Shown here: piece after piece, positions 1-9,293 of the stretch | Layout of the letters: each line of letters starts with the position of its first letter | Numbering within the stretch: position 1 is the stretch's first letter | Source of the DNA: Staphylococcus sp. IVB6240 | GTDB lineage: Bacteria > Bacillota > Bacilli > Staphylococcales > Staphylococcaceae | DNA length: 64,000 nucleotides | Direction of reading: 5' to 3' | NCBI RefSeq assembly: GCF_025558425.1 | Contig: NZ_CP094718.1 | Coordinates: 1,364,001-1,428,000, forward strand | Translations under genes and position numbers: made by a program | The notes under the pieces: model-generated | Databases searched by the model: none | What the model saw: only the letters and a program-made list of their open reading frames with translations | What the model was told of the DNA's origin: nothing

Positions 1-349
1 CATAGTTTTTAGCAAATGAATGTGCTTGGTAGTCACTTAAAGTAATGACATTATCTAAGCCGTTACTTGCACACCATCTTTTTTGTGCAAATGGTAAATC
101 TGCAGAGATTGTTAATACATAACCATCTTCATCATTTGCTGATTCATTAAATTGACGTGTTTGTTGATCACATACGCCAGTATCAATAGAAGGTACCACA
201 CTGATTAACTTCTTCTTGCCATCGTAGTCTGCAAGTGTTACTGGGTTTAATCCTTGATCAACTACCGTAAAATCTGGAGCTTGATCGTTTACGTTAACTT
301 CATTCCCAATCAAGTCAATAGGTGATTGTTTAAATGTAATTTGTGCCAT
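1..349 (-). CDS. tpx: Thiol peroxidase Tpx (partial, 3' end beyond the window edge)
   Basis: About 116 N-terminal residues are present. They begin [18 protein letters not shown] behind a strong AAGGAGG ribosome site. The family is a cytosolic 2-Cys peroxiredoxin that reduces lipid and hydrogen peroxides using thioredoxin. The peroxidatic cysteine is Cys60 in the [15 protein letters not shown] motif, and the resolving cysteine is Cys93 in RWCASNG, matching the Tpx arrangement. The start lies 13 bases after the stop of the RDD gene, so it is probably the last visible gene of an sppA-RDD-tpx transcription unit. The reading frame is intact to the edge. Confidence 0.95.
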   Translation of the reverse strand, partial: MAQITFKQSPIDLIGNEVNVNDQAPDFTVVDQGLNPVTLADYDGKKKLISVVPSIDTGVCDQQTRQFNESANDEDGYVLTISADLPFAQKRWCASNGLDNVITLSDYQAHSFAKNY

Positions 350-361
350 TTGAGTTCCTCC

Positions 362-973
362 TTAAATATACGTTTCTTTCTCATTATAACGACTTTGCTT
401 TGAATACGCATCCATTTCCGTTCTATTTTCAATAATTTGCTTGAGATATTTTTGTCTCACAACAACAGTGTCTGCAAAATAATCATGAACACCAATATGT
501 TTCGGTGTAAAGATAACAGCCAAATATGGTAAACCTAGCATCACATTCGAGATAATGCGTCCAATCCACTCTCTCATTAAGACATCCGCCCATGATAAGG
601 TCTTAATTTGCTTCGTATACACCTTAATTCCCATGATTATCTTACCTAACGTTTGTTGGAAGAAACGAGTCATAAGTACAAAATATAGGAAGTAAAAGAG
701 TGCTTCTATCATATTTGCCATATTGAAGTAAGAAATCCAAAGTTGCCATTCATCCATGCCAGTCAAAGCAAACAAAGGTTTTAATAACATTTGTTTAACC
801 GCCCATAAAACCATAATATCAATGACATAACTTAAAAAACGACGACCAAAACCTGCATACAAAAAGGCATCTAATTCATATGGACTTAACGACAAAGTGA
901 CGTCTCTTTGATGTGCTGTTTTACTTCTTTGACTTGTCGGGTTGGTATTTTCAATATACTTCTCTTCATTCAT
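362..973 (-). CDS. RDD family membrane protein
   Basis: This 203-residue protein has the RDD signature: Arg45 and Asp52 sit in GFGRRFLSYVIDIMVL at the start of the first membrane segment. Further hydrophobic stretches lie near 90-103 and 140-160. The N-terminal 35 residues are polar and probably cytoplasmic. RDD proteins are integral membrane proteins; some are linked to ion or amine transport, but no specific substrate can be read here. The ribosome site overlaps the end of sppA (stop nine bases upstream), so it is probably co-expressed with the peptidase. The same sppA-RDD-tpx order is known in other staphylococci. Confidence 0.85.
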   Translation of the reverse strand: MNEEKYIENTNPTSQRSKTAHQRDVTLSLSPYELDAFLYAGFGRRFLSYVIDIMVLWAVKQMLLKPLFALTGMDEWQLWISYFNMANMIEALFYFLYFVLMTRFFQQTLGKIIMGIKVYTKQIKTLSWADVLMREWIGRIISNVMLGLPYLAVIFTPKHIGVHDYFADTVVVRQKYLKQIIENRTEMDAYSKQSRYNEKETYI

Positions 974-982
974 ATATTACAC

Positions 983-1969
983 CTACCCTTCATATTTATA
1001 CATCGGTCTTGTTTGTGATTCGTTATTTAAAATAGATTTGATTTGTTCAACATCAGCTCGAATGCCTTTGAAAAAGCTCTTCGCACCGAATAATGAGCCG
1101 AATCCCATGTCTGATTCATCATAGCTAATCACTTGTGCATCTTTTGCTTTAATTGCTTTTTTCAAATCTTTTAATGTCGCTTCCTCATAACCAATTTCAT
1201 CAATAAGGCCATTGCCTTTTGCTTGTTGTGCACTATAGATACGTCCATCTGCTAACTGTCGCACTTTTGATTCAGACATATCGCGTCCTTTTACGATGAC
1301 ATCGATAAACTGATCATAGCTATCTTTATTAATCGATTGTAAAATCTCACGCTCTTCTTGTGTCATTTCTTTCGTTGGACTCATGATATCTTTATGTTCG
1401 CCTGATTTGATTGTATTTGATTTCACACCGATGTTGCTCAATAACTCTGAATAATCAACTGCTTGAGAAATTACACCGATAGATCCAGTCATGGTTTGTG
1501 GTCCTGCATAAATTTTATCTGCAGGTGCGGATATGTAATAACCTCCTGATGCTGCCATCGTTTCCATTTGTACATAGATTTTTTTACCAGAATCTTTAAC
1601 ATCTTTTAATTTCTGATAAAATTCATCACTAGCATATGTACTGCCACCCGGGCTATCAACTGTTAAAAGGACACCTTTAATTGTATCATCTTTCTTAATT
1701 GCTTCTAATTTTTTGAGTGCCGCTTGATGATCATAACCTTGTGCGGCAAATAAACCACCACTCACCATATCAACAATTTCACCTTTTACTGATATTTTAG
1801 CAATTTGTTTGCTACCATTTCCTTCTTCAACTACAGTACTTGTTGGTTCATTTAATGATGAAATATTAGAATTAAACACAGATGATGCAAGCGTTGTAAC
1901 CGCACTGGTCAAGATACCACTTAGTACAATTACAACAGCAATAATGATTGCTACAATGCGTTTCGACAT
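983..1969 (-). CDS. sppA: Signal peptide peptidase SppA
   Basis: A 328-residue membrane-anchored serine protease of the S49/SppA family, which degrades signal peptides left in the membrane. One N-terminal transmembrane segment (about residues 4-30) is followed by the ClpP-fold protease domain. The Ser/Lys dyad is visible: Ser141 in TMAASGGYYI and Lys193 in SGEHKDIMSP. I chose the ATG at 1969 because AAGGAG lies 11 bases upstream; the GTG at 1981 would touch the ribosome site directly. It heads the sppA-RDD-tpx group. An ISL3-family transposase ends only about 70 bases upstream, but the promoter stretch (about 1995-2030) appears intact. Confidence 0.93.
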   Translation of the reverse strand: MSKRIVAIIIAVVIVLSGILTSAVTTLASSVFNSNISSLNEPTSTVVEEGNGSKQIAKISVKGEIVDMVSGGLFAAQGYDHQAALKKLEAIKKDDTIKGVLLTVDSPGGSTYASDEFYQKLKDVKDSGKKIYVQMETMAASGGYYISAPADKIYAGPQTMTGSIGVISQAVDYSELLSNIGVKSNTIKSGEHKDIMSPTKEMTQEEREILQSINKDSYDQFIDVIVKGRDMSESKVRQLADGRIYSAQQAKGNGLIDEIGYEEATLKDLKKAIKAKDAQVISYDESDMGFGSLFGAKSFFKGIRADVEQIKSILNNESQTRPMYKYEG

Positions 1970-2040
1970 ATAAATACTCACTCCTTAAATTTTTGTTTGG
2001 TCATATCATAACAAACCTCGTGTCATTGTAATACCCTTAT

Positions 2041-3306
2041 TCAAAAAATAAGTAATCGTTTTCTTGCCTTAAAGTTATTAAAGTTTCGATAACCATACGA
2101 TACACGCTTAATAAGCTTAATTTTATTATTGATACCTTCAATCGCTCCATTATTAAACTGAGGGTGCTTGATTGTTGCGTAAAGGACATACTCGTATTTC
2201 TTATAAAATCGAATCACACGCCAAACACCACGTGATACCTGCTTCTTTTCTACACCTCGCAGTATTTCTTTGAAACGTAACCAATCACATTGTTTCAATG
2301 CTTCTCGAAGTTGGTGGACTAACATATATGTGTCATAGAGCTGTTGATCAAGATTTAATAGATACCCTAAAATATCTCTTGATGTCGTATACGTTTTGAA
2401 GGATTTTGACCAGAAGTATTCATAGCTATTAATATCTTGTCTGTCAGAAAGGAAGAGTTTCCAGTGTTTTTTCAATTTCGTGTAATCGGTTGAAGACTTA
2501 TAACGATAAGCATTCATAACAGAAATACGTTGCTTATTAAGTTCACGGTTAAGGTGCTGAACGATATGAAAACGATCAAATATTAAAATCGCATTTGGGA
2601 ATACTTCATGAACGAAGTTAATATATGGCTCATACATATCCGCTGTTACAGTTCTAACAGCTAGTCTTTCACGTCGGTCAAAACGATAAAAGTACTCTTT
2701 CAGTTTATGAATACGTCTATCTTCTAAGATATCGATAATCTGATTCGTTTCATTATTTACAAACAGAAAACTCACAGCTGTTGTCACGTTCTTAACGCTT
2801 TTAAACTCATCTATGGAGATATGTTTGGGTAAGCCTGATGAAGGTTTGACTGTCAGTGATTGTGAAAGTTTATGAAGACACCTTTTAACTGTACTCGGAG
2901 AAACACTACAATCATTGGCGATGTCTAGTTCAGATTGTACACGAGTGAGTCTATCTTGAATCGCTAACTTCACGCGATTCGTAATAAAACAGTGACTATC
3001 AACAATGCTTGTTTGAGCCGTAAAAGTCTTTGAACAGTGTAAACATTTAAAGCGTTCTTTCGCTAAGTTAAGATAAACATTAGACTCTTGAGATTTTAAC
3101 AATGTCAAACGCGAAACACGTTTACCGTGCTTATGTATTTGCCCGTCATTGACACAACCACACTTCATACAAGCTTCAGGTTTATAAGAAATAGTTCCAT
3201 AAACAACTGTAGAAAGCTGACCACGCACTTCTACATCTGCCTCCACCTTCATAACTTGAATATTTTCATCTTTTATTTTTAGTAGTTTTAATATATCATT
3301 ACACAT
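2041..3306 (-). CDS. ISL3-family transposase
   Basis: A DDE transposase of about 421 residues. It has the ISL3 N-terminal zinc ribbon (CMKCGC and later CLHC), a helix-turn-helix near SPSTVKRCL, and the catalytic domain with SIDEFKS, TADMYEPY and the C-terminal NNGAIEGINNKIK acidic motif. I prefer the ATG at 3306 (MCNDILKLL) because AGAGGAG lies upstream; a GTG at 3345 in the same frame has no ribosome site and sits only a few bases from a TATAAT box. No internal stop or frameshift is seen, so the enzyme could be active. It ends in KARKRLLIF, and I cannot tell whether this is the full family C-terminus or a slightly truncated one. Confidence 0.92.
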   Translation of the reverse strand: MCNDILKLLKIKDENIQVMKVEADVEVRGQLSTVVYGTISYKPEACMKCGCVNDGQIHKHGKRVSRLTLLKSQESNVYLNLAKERFKCLHCSKTFTAQTSIVDSHCFITNRVKLAIQDRLTRVQSELDIANDCSVSPSTVKRCLHKLSQSLTVKPSSGLPKHISIDEFKSVKNVTTAVSFLFVNNETNQIIDILEDRRIHKLKEYFYRFDRRERLAVRTVTADMYEPYINFVHEVFPNAILIFDRFHIVQHLNRELNKQRISVMNAYRYKSSTDYTKLKKHWKLFLSDRQDINSYEYFWSKSFKTYTTSRDILGYLLNLDQQLYDTYMLVHQLREALKQCDWLRFKEILRGVEKKQVSRGVWRVIRFYKKYEYVLYATIKHPQFNNGAIEGINNKIKLIKRVSYGYRNFNNFKARKRLLIF

Positions 3307-3440
3307 AGGCGCATCATGTCTCCTCTTGATTTTTTGTTTAGGCACTTAAAATTATAGAGGCATGAGCGCTTTTTTTGTATCTAAAATGATTCAAAAATCG
3401 ACTTGGAGAATAGCCATTAGTTGACTATTTTTACATATAA
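2041..3440 (-). mobile_element. ISL3-family insertion sequence, ends not defined
   Basis: A single transposase gene with AT-rich flanks, inserted between the sppA promoter and an Fst-type toxin locus. The left limit must lie right of about 2035 because sppA keeps its promoter. The right limit must lie left of 3449, where the antisense RNA promoter begins. I could not find the terminal inverted repeats or an 8-bp target duplication by eye, so the coordinates given are only the transposase plus its upstream leader. The copy may be end-truncated. Confidence 0.55.
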
Positions 3441-3448
3441 GTAATGGT

Positions 3449-3477
3449 TTTACAAAGAAAACTGAATGATATATAAT
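3449..3477 (+). promoter_or_regulatory. Promoter of the antisense RNA of the Fst-type locus
   Basis: TTTACA at 3449-3454 and TATAAT at 3472-3477, with an ideal 17-base spacer, read rightward into the direct repeat and shared terminator. There is no open frame or ribosome site downstream, as expected for the antitoxin RNA promoter of a par/fst locus. Confidence 0.75.
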
Positions 3478-3483
3478 AAAGTT

Positions 3484-3547
3484 AACAAGTAGAAATTCCA
3501 TGGAAACACCGAACCCCCTAACTGCTAGGAACAGTTAGGGGGTTTTT
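3484..3547 (+). ncRNA. Predicted antisense antitoxin RNA (RNA II type) of the Fst-like locus
   Basis: A predicted transcript of about 60 nucleotides, running from the 3449-3477 promoter through the GC-rich hairpin. It converges on the toxin mRNA and carries a copy of the 24-base repeat that also covers the toxin start codon. This matches the known Fst mechanism: the small RNA pairs with the toxin message both at the shared terminator and at the direct repeats around the toxin translation start. Start and end are inferred from promoter and terminator positions only. Confidence 0.7.
3514..3547. terminator. Shared terminator of the convergent toxin and antitoxin RNAs
   Basis: An 11-bp perfect stem (CCCCCTAACTG with CAGTTAGGGGG), a seven-base loop and a run of Ts at 3543-3547 on the plus strand. 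The toxin message from the right must read through the same hairpin, which provides the complementary loop used for the first RNA contact in this family. Confidence 0.85.
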
Positions 3548-3565
3548 AGGTGCCGGTATGCCGTC

Positions 3566-3658
3566 TTACGACTTACGCTGATCTAACCAGTGAGAAAACA
3601 ACGCAAGGATGACACCGACTATAATCGGTGCGATTACGTTAACAAGTAAAAAATCCAT
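3566..3658 (-). CDS. Fst/TxpA-type small membrane toxin (type I toxin-antitoxin)
   Basis: A 30-residue peptide starting MDFLLVNVIAPIIVGVILA and ending in FSHWLDQRKS. One hydrophobic helix (about residues 3-22) is followed by a short charged tail, with the Pro11-Ile-Ile-Val-Gly core typical of Fst/PepA1 toxins annotated as 'putative holin-like toxin'. Such peptides insert in the membrane and stop growth when the antisense RNA is lost. The ribosome site AAGGAGGTGATC is very strong but partly locked in an upstream stem (3670-3697). All elements of a par-type locus surround it. Similarity to plasmid loci and the neighbouring IS suggest acquisition, but the locus looks intact. Confidence 0.88.
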   Translation of the reverse strand: MDFLLVNVIAPIIVGVILALFSHWLDQRKS

Positions 3659-3669
3659 GGAGATCACCT

Positions 3670-3697
3670 CCTTCCATAAGATCTCGCCTATGGAAGG
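3670..3697 (-). promoter_or_regulatory. 5' stem masking the toxin ribosome-binding site
   Basis: In the toxin mRNA, CCTTCCATA (complement of 3689-3697) pairs perfectly with TATGGAAGG (complement of 3670-3678). The second arm runs into the AAGGAGG ribosome site, so the stem should restrict ribosome access. This is the position of the upstream helix of fst RNA I. A TATAAT box for the toxin promoter lies just upstream (complement of 3713-3718), with no good -35. Confidence 0.7.
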
Positions 3698-3820
3698 AAA
3701 GACGGCTTACTCATTATACCGAATAACTATGATTTCTTCTATAGTGCTTACCTTATCCATTTTATCTCTCAAAAACACGTGGCATAATAAGGATAACGAT
3801 AAACATCAGGAGGTTATACG

Positions 3821-3910
3821 ATCACAAATATTGATTATGAAAAAGAACTACAAGCGTTAGAACAAAACCATTGGATTATGATGACGAAAGTGGTCAGCAT
3901 TTTCAAATAA
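3821..3910 (+). pseudogene. Small ORF remnant without a normal start codon
   Basis: A perfect AGGAGG at 3808-3813 is followed seven bases later by an in-frame ATC and then a 29-codon frame reading ITNIDYEKELQALEQNHW and onward to a TAA. Spacing and composition suggest a real gene start in which ATG became ATC, or use of a rare ATC start. No family is recognised. It lies between the toxin promoter and the tauE terminator, so it may be debris of the accessory pocket. Confidence 0.35.
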
Positions 3911-3921
3911 TTGGAGATATT

Positions 3922-3956
3922 AAAAAGCCTCTCATGACAAAAAAGTCTGAGAGGTC
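3922..3956 (-). terminator. Terminator of the TauE/SafE gene
   Basis: Reading leftward, GACCTCTCAGAC pairs with GTCATGAGAGGC, followed by a T run. It starts 14 bases after the stop of the exporter gene and may also stop rightward transcripts. Confidence 0.75.
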
Positions 3957-3969
3957 ATTTTCTATTATA

Positions 3970-4749
3970 TTAAAAAACATGTGTAGATAGATAATCAAAT
4001 AAGTTTTTAAGAATCAGTATGCCCGTTACAGCAACAAAAAGGACCTTTACATAGCCGACACCATATTTCAAAGCAAACCATGCGCCAAAATAAGAGCCGA
4101 CGACCATGCTTGCTGCCATCGAAAGTCCAAAGACATAATCAACATGTCCAAGGTAAATAAATAGTAATAATGCGCCTAAATTCGATGCAAAATTTAATAC
4201 TTTCGCATTGCCAGCAGCACTTAGAAAGTCAAAACCAATCATTAAGAAAGCAAACATTAAAAAGGAACCTGTTCCTCCTCCTAGAAAACCATCATAAAAT
4301 CCAATCATTGCTAGGACGACCACAAAGAGTATTAACTTCTTCATAGATAACTTTTTATATGTACGGATACTGCCCCAATCTTTTTTTAACAATGTATAAA
4401 TTAATACTGTTGTTAGTATGACGATAACTAATGGTTTTAGTAACTCTGCAGGTAGATAAACAGCAAGTATGGCACCACATATGGATGCAACAAAAGAAAT
4501 CGGAAATAACTTTGCAACAATTCGAAGGTCTACTTTACCATAACGTAAATAACGAATTGCACTCGTAAAGGAACCAAAAGCACTGGCTAATTTATTTGTA
4601 CCTAATGCTGTAGCCGGTGGTAAACCGATTGCTAACAGTGCCGGTATCGAAATCAGCCCACCTCCCCCTACGACAGCATCAATAAATGCAGCTAAAAAAC
4701 CAAATGCTAAAATAATTGCGATAAGTGTCCAATCCCATTCCATCAACAT
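3970..4749 (-). CDS. TauE/SafE family (DUF81) membrane exporter
   Basis: A 259-residue polytopic membrane protein with about eight hydrophobic segments. It shows the duplicated TauE/SafE signatures: FIDAVVGGGGLISIPAL near residues 22-38 and FYDGFLGGGTGSFLMFAF near 151-168. The family exports or takes up sulfite, sulfoacetate and similar organosulfur anions; the substrate here is unknown. The start at 4749 is supported by AAGGGGAT upstream. It lies 31 bases after thiI in the same direction, so thiI-iscS read-through could express it. That would fit a sulfur-related theme, but the link is inference. Confidence 0.85.
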   Translation of the reverse strand: MLMEWDWTLIAIILAFGFLAAFIDAVVGGGGLISIPALLAIGLPPATALGTNKLASAFGSFTSAIRYLRYGKVDLRIVAKLFPISFVASICGAILAVYLPAELLKPLVIVILTTVLIYTLLKKDWGSIRTYKKLSMKKLILFVVVLAMIGFYDGFLGGGTGSFLMFAFLMIGFDFLSAAGNAKVLNFASNLGALLLFIYLGHVDYVFGLSMAASMVVGSYFGAWFALKYGVGYVKVLFVAVTGILILKNLFDYLSTHVF

Positions 4750-4780
4750 TTAACCATCCCCTTTATTTTGGTTAATTATA

Positions 4781-6001
4781 TTAGAATAAGTCTTCTTCCC
4801 AAGTATTCTTATCTTCTTCATGTACTTGGTAGTTTTTATCAATCACTAATGTTTCAATATTTTCAACAGCTTTGTTTAACATGTCTTCAAAATCAAAGCC
4901 AGATTCATATTTCAATACTTTATCATATTGTGGTTCAGTCACAGGATGTTTTGGTGTGAAAATTGTACAGCAATCTTCGTACGGTTGAATTGATGTTTCA
5001 AATGTACCAATTGCTTTTGCTTTTGCGACAATCTCTTCTTTATCTAATGACAGAAGCGGTCTTAAAATAGGTGTAGAAGTTACGGCATTAATAGCATACA
5101 TACTCTTTAATGTTTGACTTGCCACTTGTCCTAAGTTTTCACCATTTACAATCGCATCCGCTTCAATTTGATGCGCTAACTTATCTGCAATACGCAACAT
5201 CATTCGACGTGTAGAAGTCATTGTGTAACGCTCATGTACAACTTTATGAATTTGTTTTTGAACTTCAGTAAATGGTACGATATGTAATTTAATCGTACCA
5301 ACGCGTTCTGCCATAATACGCGTTAATTCAATCACCTTTTGTTTTGCTTTTTCACTCGTAAATGGCGGACTATGGAAATGAACGGCTTCAATGGTTACGC
5401 CACGGCGCATGACTTCCATACCTGCAACTGGTGAGTCGATACCACCTGAAAGCATTAAAAGTGTTTTTCCACCTGTTCCAACTGGTAAGCCACCAATTGC
5501 TTCAATCGTACGATCATACATGTAAATAGCATCTAAACGTACTTCTACCATAATTTGATGGTCAGGTTTACGAACGTCCACGTGTAATCCAGGAACATTT
5601 TTAAGCACTTCACCACCAACCATACGTTGAATAGCAAATGTCTCATATTCAAATTGTTTATCGCTACGTTTTACTTCAACTTTAAAACTATCTCCATCTG
5701 TATATTTTTCTGCAAACTGAACTGCGTGCTTATAGACAGCATCCATATTTTTTTCGATTTTAAGTACTGGGCTGATAGAATGAACGCCGAACACTTTTGA
5801 AATACGTGACATCATTTCCTCTACATCAGCATGTGGTTCTAATTCGATATACATGCGGTCACGATTGGCTTTCACTTCATATCCTTTTAATGGCATGAGT
5901 GATCGTTTTACGTTGGAACGCAGCTGATTAACAAAGACTTTTCGGTTGCCTCCCTTGAGCGTTAACTCTCCATATCTTACTAATAGATGATCATATATCA
6001 T
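4781..6001 (-). CDS. thiI: tRNA 4-thiouridine synthase ThiI
   Basis: A 406-residue protein: an N-terminal ferredoxin-like and THUMP region (about 1-165), then a PP-loop ATPase with [10 protein letters not shown] at 185-194. It adenylates uridine 8 of tRNA and transfers sulfur from a cysteine desulfurase, and may also serve thiazole synthesis. It is the short form without the C-terminal rhodanese domain; the conserved Cys-Cys in [13 protein letters not shown] is present. Its ATG overlaps the iscS stop by one base (TAATG), so the two are translationally coupled, matching donor and acceptor of sulfur. Confidence 0.95.
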   Translation of the reverse strand: MIYDHLLVRYGELTLKGGNRKVFVNQLRSNVKRSLMPLKGYEVKANRDRMYIELEPHADVEEMMSRISKVFGVHSISPVLKIEKNMDAVYKHAVQFAEKYTDGDSFKVEVKRSDKQFEYETFAIQRMVGGEVLKNVPGLHVDVRKPDHQIMVEVRLDAIYMYDRTIEAIGGLPVGTGGKTLLMLSGGIDSPVAGMEVMRRGVTIEAVHFHSPPFTSEKAKQKVIELTRIMAERVGTIKLHIVPFTEVQKQIHKVVHERYTMTSTRRMMLRIADKLAHQIEADAIVNGENLGQVASQTLKSMYAINAVTSTPILRPLLSLDKEEIVAKAKAIGTFETSIQPYEDCCTIFTPKHPVTEPQYDKVLKYESGFDFEDMLNKAVENIETLVIDKNYQVHEEDKNTWEEDLF

Positions 6002-7134
6002 TATTCTAATAACTCCTTCACTTCTTTATATACTTCGTCTAACGCATGTTTAAATGCTTGAATATCTTCATAACGTGTATTGTAATCAAACGATAAACGA
6101 ATACTGCCTAAAATGCTAGATGTTGAAATCCCCATCGCTTGAAGTACTTCATTTACTTTTGAATGTTTTGATGAACATGCGCTTGTTGTTGAAACCATCA
6201 CACCTTGTTTAGAAAAGGCATTAACAACAACTTCCCCACGTACACCTGGGAATGCGATGTTAAGTATATGTGGCGATGCATCTTCAGGCGAATTAATAGA
6301 TACGCCTTTGTATTGTGAGATGATATCTCTTAATGCTTGATTTACTTTAGAAAGTTCCGTCATCATTTCTGTTCGGCGATCTTCTGCTAAGCGAATTGCT
6401 TTAGCACTGGCTACATCAATCGGTACATTGACCGTACCACTACGCAGTGAAAATTCTTGTCCTCCACCATGAATGATCGGTTGAATTTGATGCATATTAT
6501 TCAATATAAGCACACCTTGTCCTTTTAAGCCATTAAATTTATGTGCACTTAATGCAATACTATCCACACCTTGTGTAATGAGTGGCAACTTCCCTAGTGC
6601 TTGCACCGCATCTACATGGAAATGAACTTTCGGATAATCTTGCAGTACTTCAACTATTTCTTCTATCGGTTGTACTTGTCCCATAATGTTATTGACGTGC
6701 ATACAAGTCACAAGTATGACATCCGACGACATCATTGATTTTAAATGATCAATATCAATACGCCCTTCTTTTGTGACATTGACATATTTCAATATAAAGC
6801 CTTCTGTTTCAAGTGCACGTAAGACTTCTAATACTGAAGGATGTTCAAGTACAGATGTAATCAATGTTCGACCAAAATGTTTCTTTTGATAAGCCGCACC
6901 TTTCAAAGCCATATTATTCGATTCAGTTGCACCACTTGTAAAAACAACTGTTTCATCATTTAGCTTTAAAGTCTTTTTAATTTGATTTCGCGCTTGTTGT
7001 AATAGCCGACTTACCTCAACACCCTTTTCATGTGGGCTATTTGGATTAAAATAATATTGCTGATTGACCTTCATATAACTCTCTAAAACGGATGCATCCG
7101 GTTTTGTCGTTGCAGCATTGTCAAAATATAGCAT
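6001..7134 (-). CDS. Cysteine desulfurase (NifS/IscS-type, partner of ThiI)
   Basis: A 377-residue class V PLP enzyme that removes sulfur from cysteine and hands it on as persulfide. The PLP lysine is Lys199 in [10 protein letters not shown], and the persulfide cysteine is Cys320 in [11 protein letters not shown] use the ATG at 7134 ([10 protein letters not shown]), which has GAAGGAG eight bases upstream; the in-frame start at 7155 lacks one. Lying directly before and overlapping thiI, it is best read as the dedicated NifZ-like donor for tRNA thiolation rather than the main Fe-S enzyme SufS. Confidence 0.94.
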   Translation of the reverse strand: MLYFDNAATTKPDASVLESYMKVNQQYYFNPNSPHEKGVEVSRLLQQARNQIKKTLKLNDETVVFTSGATESNNMALKGAAYQKKHFGRTLITSVLEHPSVLEVLRALETEGFILKYVNVTKEGRIDIDHLKSMMSSDVILVTCMHVNNIMGQVQPIEEIVEVLQDYPKVHFHVDAVQALGKLPLITQGVDSIALSAHKFNGLKGQGVLILNNMHQIQPIIHGGGQEFSLRSGTVNVPIDVASAKAIRLAEDRRTEMMTELSKVNQALRDIISQYKGVSINSPEDASPHILNIAFPGVRGEVVVNAFSKQGVMVSTTSACSSKHSKVNEVLQAMGISTSSILGSIRLSFDYNTRYEDIQAFKHALDEVYKEVKELLE

Positions 7135-7371
7135 GCTTAGGACTCCTTCATTCATTAATCATTATTACATTGTACTATAATTACAATTGAAATGAATAGC
7201 TAAAAATCTTGATTATTTTTGCATCATATATCTCTTTAAGTAGTAAGAGACATTGGTGAGTTTGTCTCTAATCATTATTCATTATGAAATCAGCCTTACA
7301 TGTATGAATGTACCCATTACTACGCATGATGATGATAGTTTTTGAACAATCTAGTTTTCACAAAAAACAAT

Positions 7372-7407
7372 TTAAAAAAGCCATGATGCGCTCCTCACAT
7401 CATGGCT
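7372..7407 (-). terminator. Terminator of ezrA
   Basis: Reading leftward, a perfect 9-bp stem GCCATGATG/CATCATGGC is followed by TTTTTT, starting about ten bases after the ezrA stop. The 180 bases to its left (7190-7370) hold the upstream region of iscS; I see no gene there. Confidence 0.88.
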
Positions 7408-7415
7408 TCCATTCT

Positions 7416-9122
7416 TTAAACTTGTTCAGACATTACTTCTCGTTCAATATGTTGACTGATACCTGGTTCAATTCGTTCAAGTGCTTGTGCTGAAATCTCG
7501 CTTGAACGTTTGTAACGGTTATTTTTGAATAGGCGTTCCGCTTCATTTAGACTCTTATCTAAATCATGGTTATCTTTACGATAGCGGTTACCGTGCTGAA
7601 TCAGTTTTTCTGCATAAACAGCATTAATTAATACGTCGTTTGCTTCATCTTCAAATTTATTCATTTGAAGTACCACTTTATTCACTTTGTCTTTAAGTTG
7701 TTGAACATTGATTGGGCGCTCACTGAAACGTTTATTTACATCTCTCACTTCATAATCAATTTCATTTTTCAAGATAATGAAACGTTCTGGCACACTTGTT
7801 AAGTTAGAAGCTAAAAGACGACGATAAATCTCTTCTTTTTTACTTTGAACGCGTAAAATATGTTCCTCTGCTTCCGCCTCATCTTCTCGTAATGAGATAA
7901 GATGATTTTGTAACTTCTCTTGTTTTTCATTGATGACAACAACATGGTCTTCAATATATTTCAAGTTATCTTGAACTTCACTATATCTTACCGCTGATTT
8001 TGACATTTCTAATAAGATTTCATCATAGACAGCAATCAAATTCTGAATTTCATTTTCAAATTGACGGACATTTTGCACGTCACTTTCATTGATATAGTAG
8101 TTTTCACGTACATATTCAATTTCAGTTTGTAATGTGTAATTCATATCTTTAGCATGGAACAATTCATCTGTAATACGCTCTTTTGATTCTTCAACCGCAT
8201 TTTTAGCTTTCACTTCATGTTCAATTAAATCATACATGACATCAAGTTGATTATTGATCTCTTCAAGCTTTTGGTTTGCAGAATCTAATTCCAGCTTACT
8301 AATCATAGGTTCAACAAAACTTAACTCTGTTTTTAAGCTTTGTAATGTACTATCAACTTTAACATGGTCAAGGTCATAACCTTCTACTTTTAAATCACGC
8401 ACACCATATTTTAAGTCTTGGAACTGCCCTGGTAATTCTTTTTGTGCTTCACGGATAAGATCCGGAATTTCGACCATATCTTGTTGAAGATACGTAATGT
8501 CATCATTTAAAGCTTTAATATGTGTATGTGCTTCTTGATAGTTACCCGCATCTTTCAATTCTTGATAATGTTCAATCTCTGGTTCCATTGATTCGATTTC
8601 TTGTTCTAATGGTGCTGCAGCTTCACCAAATTGATGACGATTCGCTAAAACATCACGCTTCATTTTGCGGTGATTTTCTTTTGTTTGTTCATAAATAGAA
8701 TCACTTTCTTGATGAAGTTGAATCACTTCATCTGCTTGTTCAGTTAATGCTTGATGTTTCGCTTCGTACTCATCCATTAAACTATGTGCATCATCAATCT
8801 CAACTTGCGCTTGAGAAAACTTAAATTTATCGAGCGTCACTTCTGCCTCATGGATTTTCTCATCAACTGGCGCCAATAAATCATTTGTTGTTTGTGTCCA
8901 TTCTGAACGCAAGCTGTCATATCGTTGCTTTGTTTCCCCTGAAAGATGAAGTTGTTTTAACTTTTCTAAACTTTCATCATAAGACAACGCATTCAATTTC
9001 TCTCGACGCGATTCTGCTTCTTGGATGATCGTTCGTTTTTGAGAACGCATATAGAACAGGATACCAATGCCAATTAAAATAATAATAATAACCGCTAGTA
9101 TGATATACAATAACATGTTCAT
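7416..9122 (-). CDS. ezrA: Septation ring formation regulator EzrA
   Basis: A 568-residue membrane-anchored division protein. One transmembrane helix (about 3-25) is followed by a long, highly charged alpha-helical region with many coiled-coil heptads, the EzrA spectrin-like fold. It binds FtsZ and links it to peptidoglycan synthesis proteins at the septum. The length is that expected of the family. The start has AGGAGGA six bases upstream. It is transcribed alone and ends in a strong terminator. It is divergent from the methionine sulfoxide reductase gene, with 170 bases between them. Confidence 0.95.
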   Translation of the reverse strand: MNMLLYIILAVIIIILIGIGILFYMRSQKRTIIQEAESRREKLNALSYDESLEKLKQLHLSGETKQRYDSLRSEWTQTTNDLLAPVDEKIHEAEVTLDKFKFSQAQVEIDDAHSLMDEYEAKHQALTEQADEVIQLHQESDSIYEQTKENHRKMKRDVLANRHQFGEAAAPLEQEIESMEPEIEHYQELKDAGNYQEAHTHIKALNDDITYLQQDMVEIPDLIREAQKELPGQFQDLKYGVRDLKVEGYDLDHVKVDSTLQSLKTELSFVEPMISKLELDSANQKLEEINNQLDVMYDLIEHEVKAKNAVEESKERITDELFHAKDMNYTLQTEIEYVRENYYINESDVQNVRQFENEIQNLIAVYDEILLEMSKSAVRYSEVQDNLKYIEDHVVVINEKQEKLQNHLISLREDEAEAEEHILRVQSKKEEIYRRLLASNLTSVPERFIILKNEIDYEVRDVNKRFSERPINVQQLKDKVNKVVLQMNKFEDEANDVLINAVYAEKLIQHGNRYRKDNHDLDKSLNEAERLFKNNRYKRSSEISAQALERIEPGISQHIEREVMSEQV

Positions 9123-9231
9123 TCTTCTCCTCCTAAATACATAAAACTATTATAACGTAAATTATCACGTCATAAAATCAAAATCTTAAAAAATATGTAA
9201 CATCTATTATTTATATGTAAATATCGATTCT

Positions 9232-9260
9232 TTGCATGAATACAAACATGAGGCTATAAT
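9232..9260 (+). promoter_or_regulatory. Promoter of the fRMsr gene
   Basis: TTGCAT at 9232-9237, a 17-base spacer and a perfect TATAAT at 9255-9260, about 34 bases before the start codon. Confidence 0.7.
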
Positions 9261-9293
9261 ATCCTTAAAATTGTGAAAAAGTGAGTGGATAAC

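Larger units (their letters stand above)
3481..3661. repeat. Direct repeat pair of the Fst-type locus
   Basis: Two copies of a 24-base sequence beginning GTTAACAAGTA and ending TCCATGGA, at 3481-3504 and 3638-3661, agree at 22 of 24 positions. The right copy spans the toxin start codon (CAT at 3656-3658). The left copy is at the 5' end of the predicted antisense RNA. These correspond to the DRa/DRb interaction sites of fst/par loci. Confidence 0.75.

Noticed and set aside
3609-3860. 83-codon plus-strand frame across the Fst locus
   Set aside because: It is antisense to the toxin gene and its leader and has no ribosome site; the toxin locus explains the sequence better.
7240-7265. AGAGAC/GTCTCT inverted repeat upstream of iscS
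   Set aside because: A six-base stem with a 12-base loop and no T run is too weak to call a terminator or operator.
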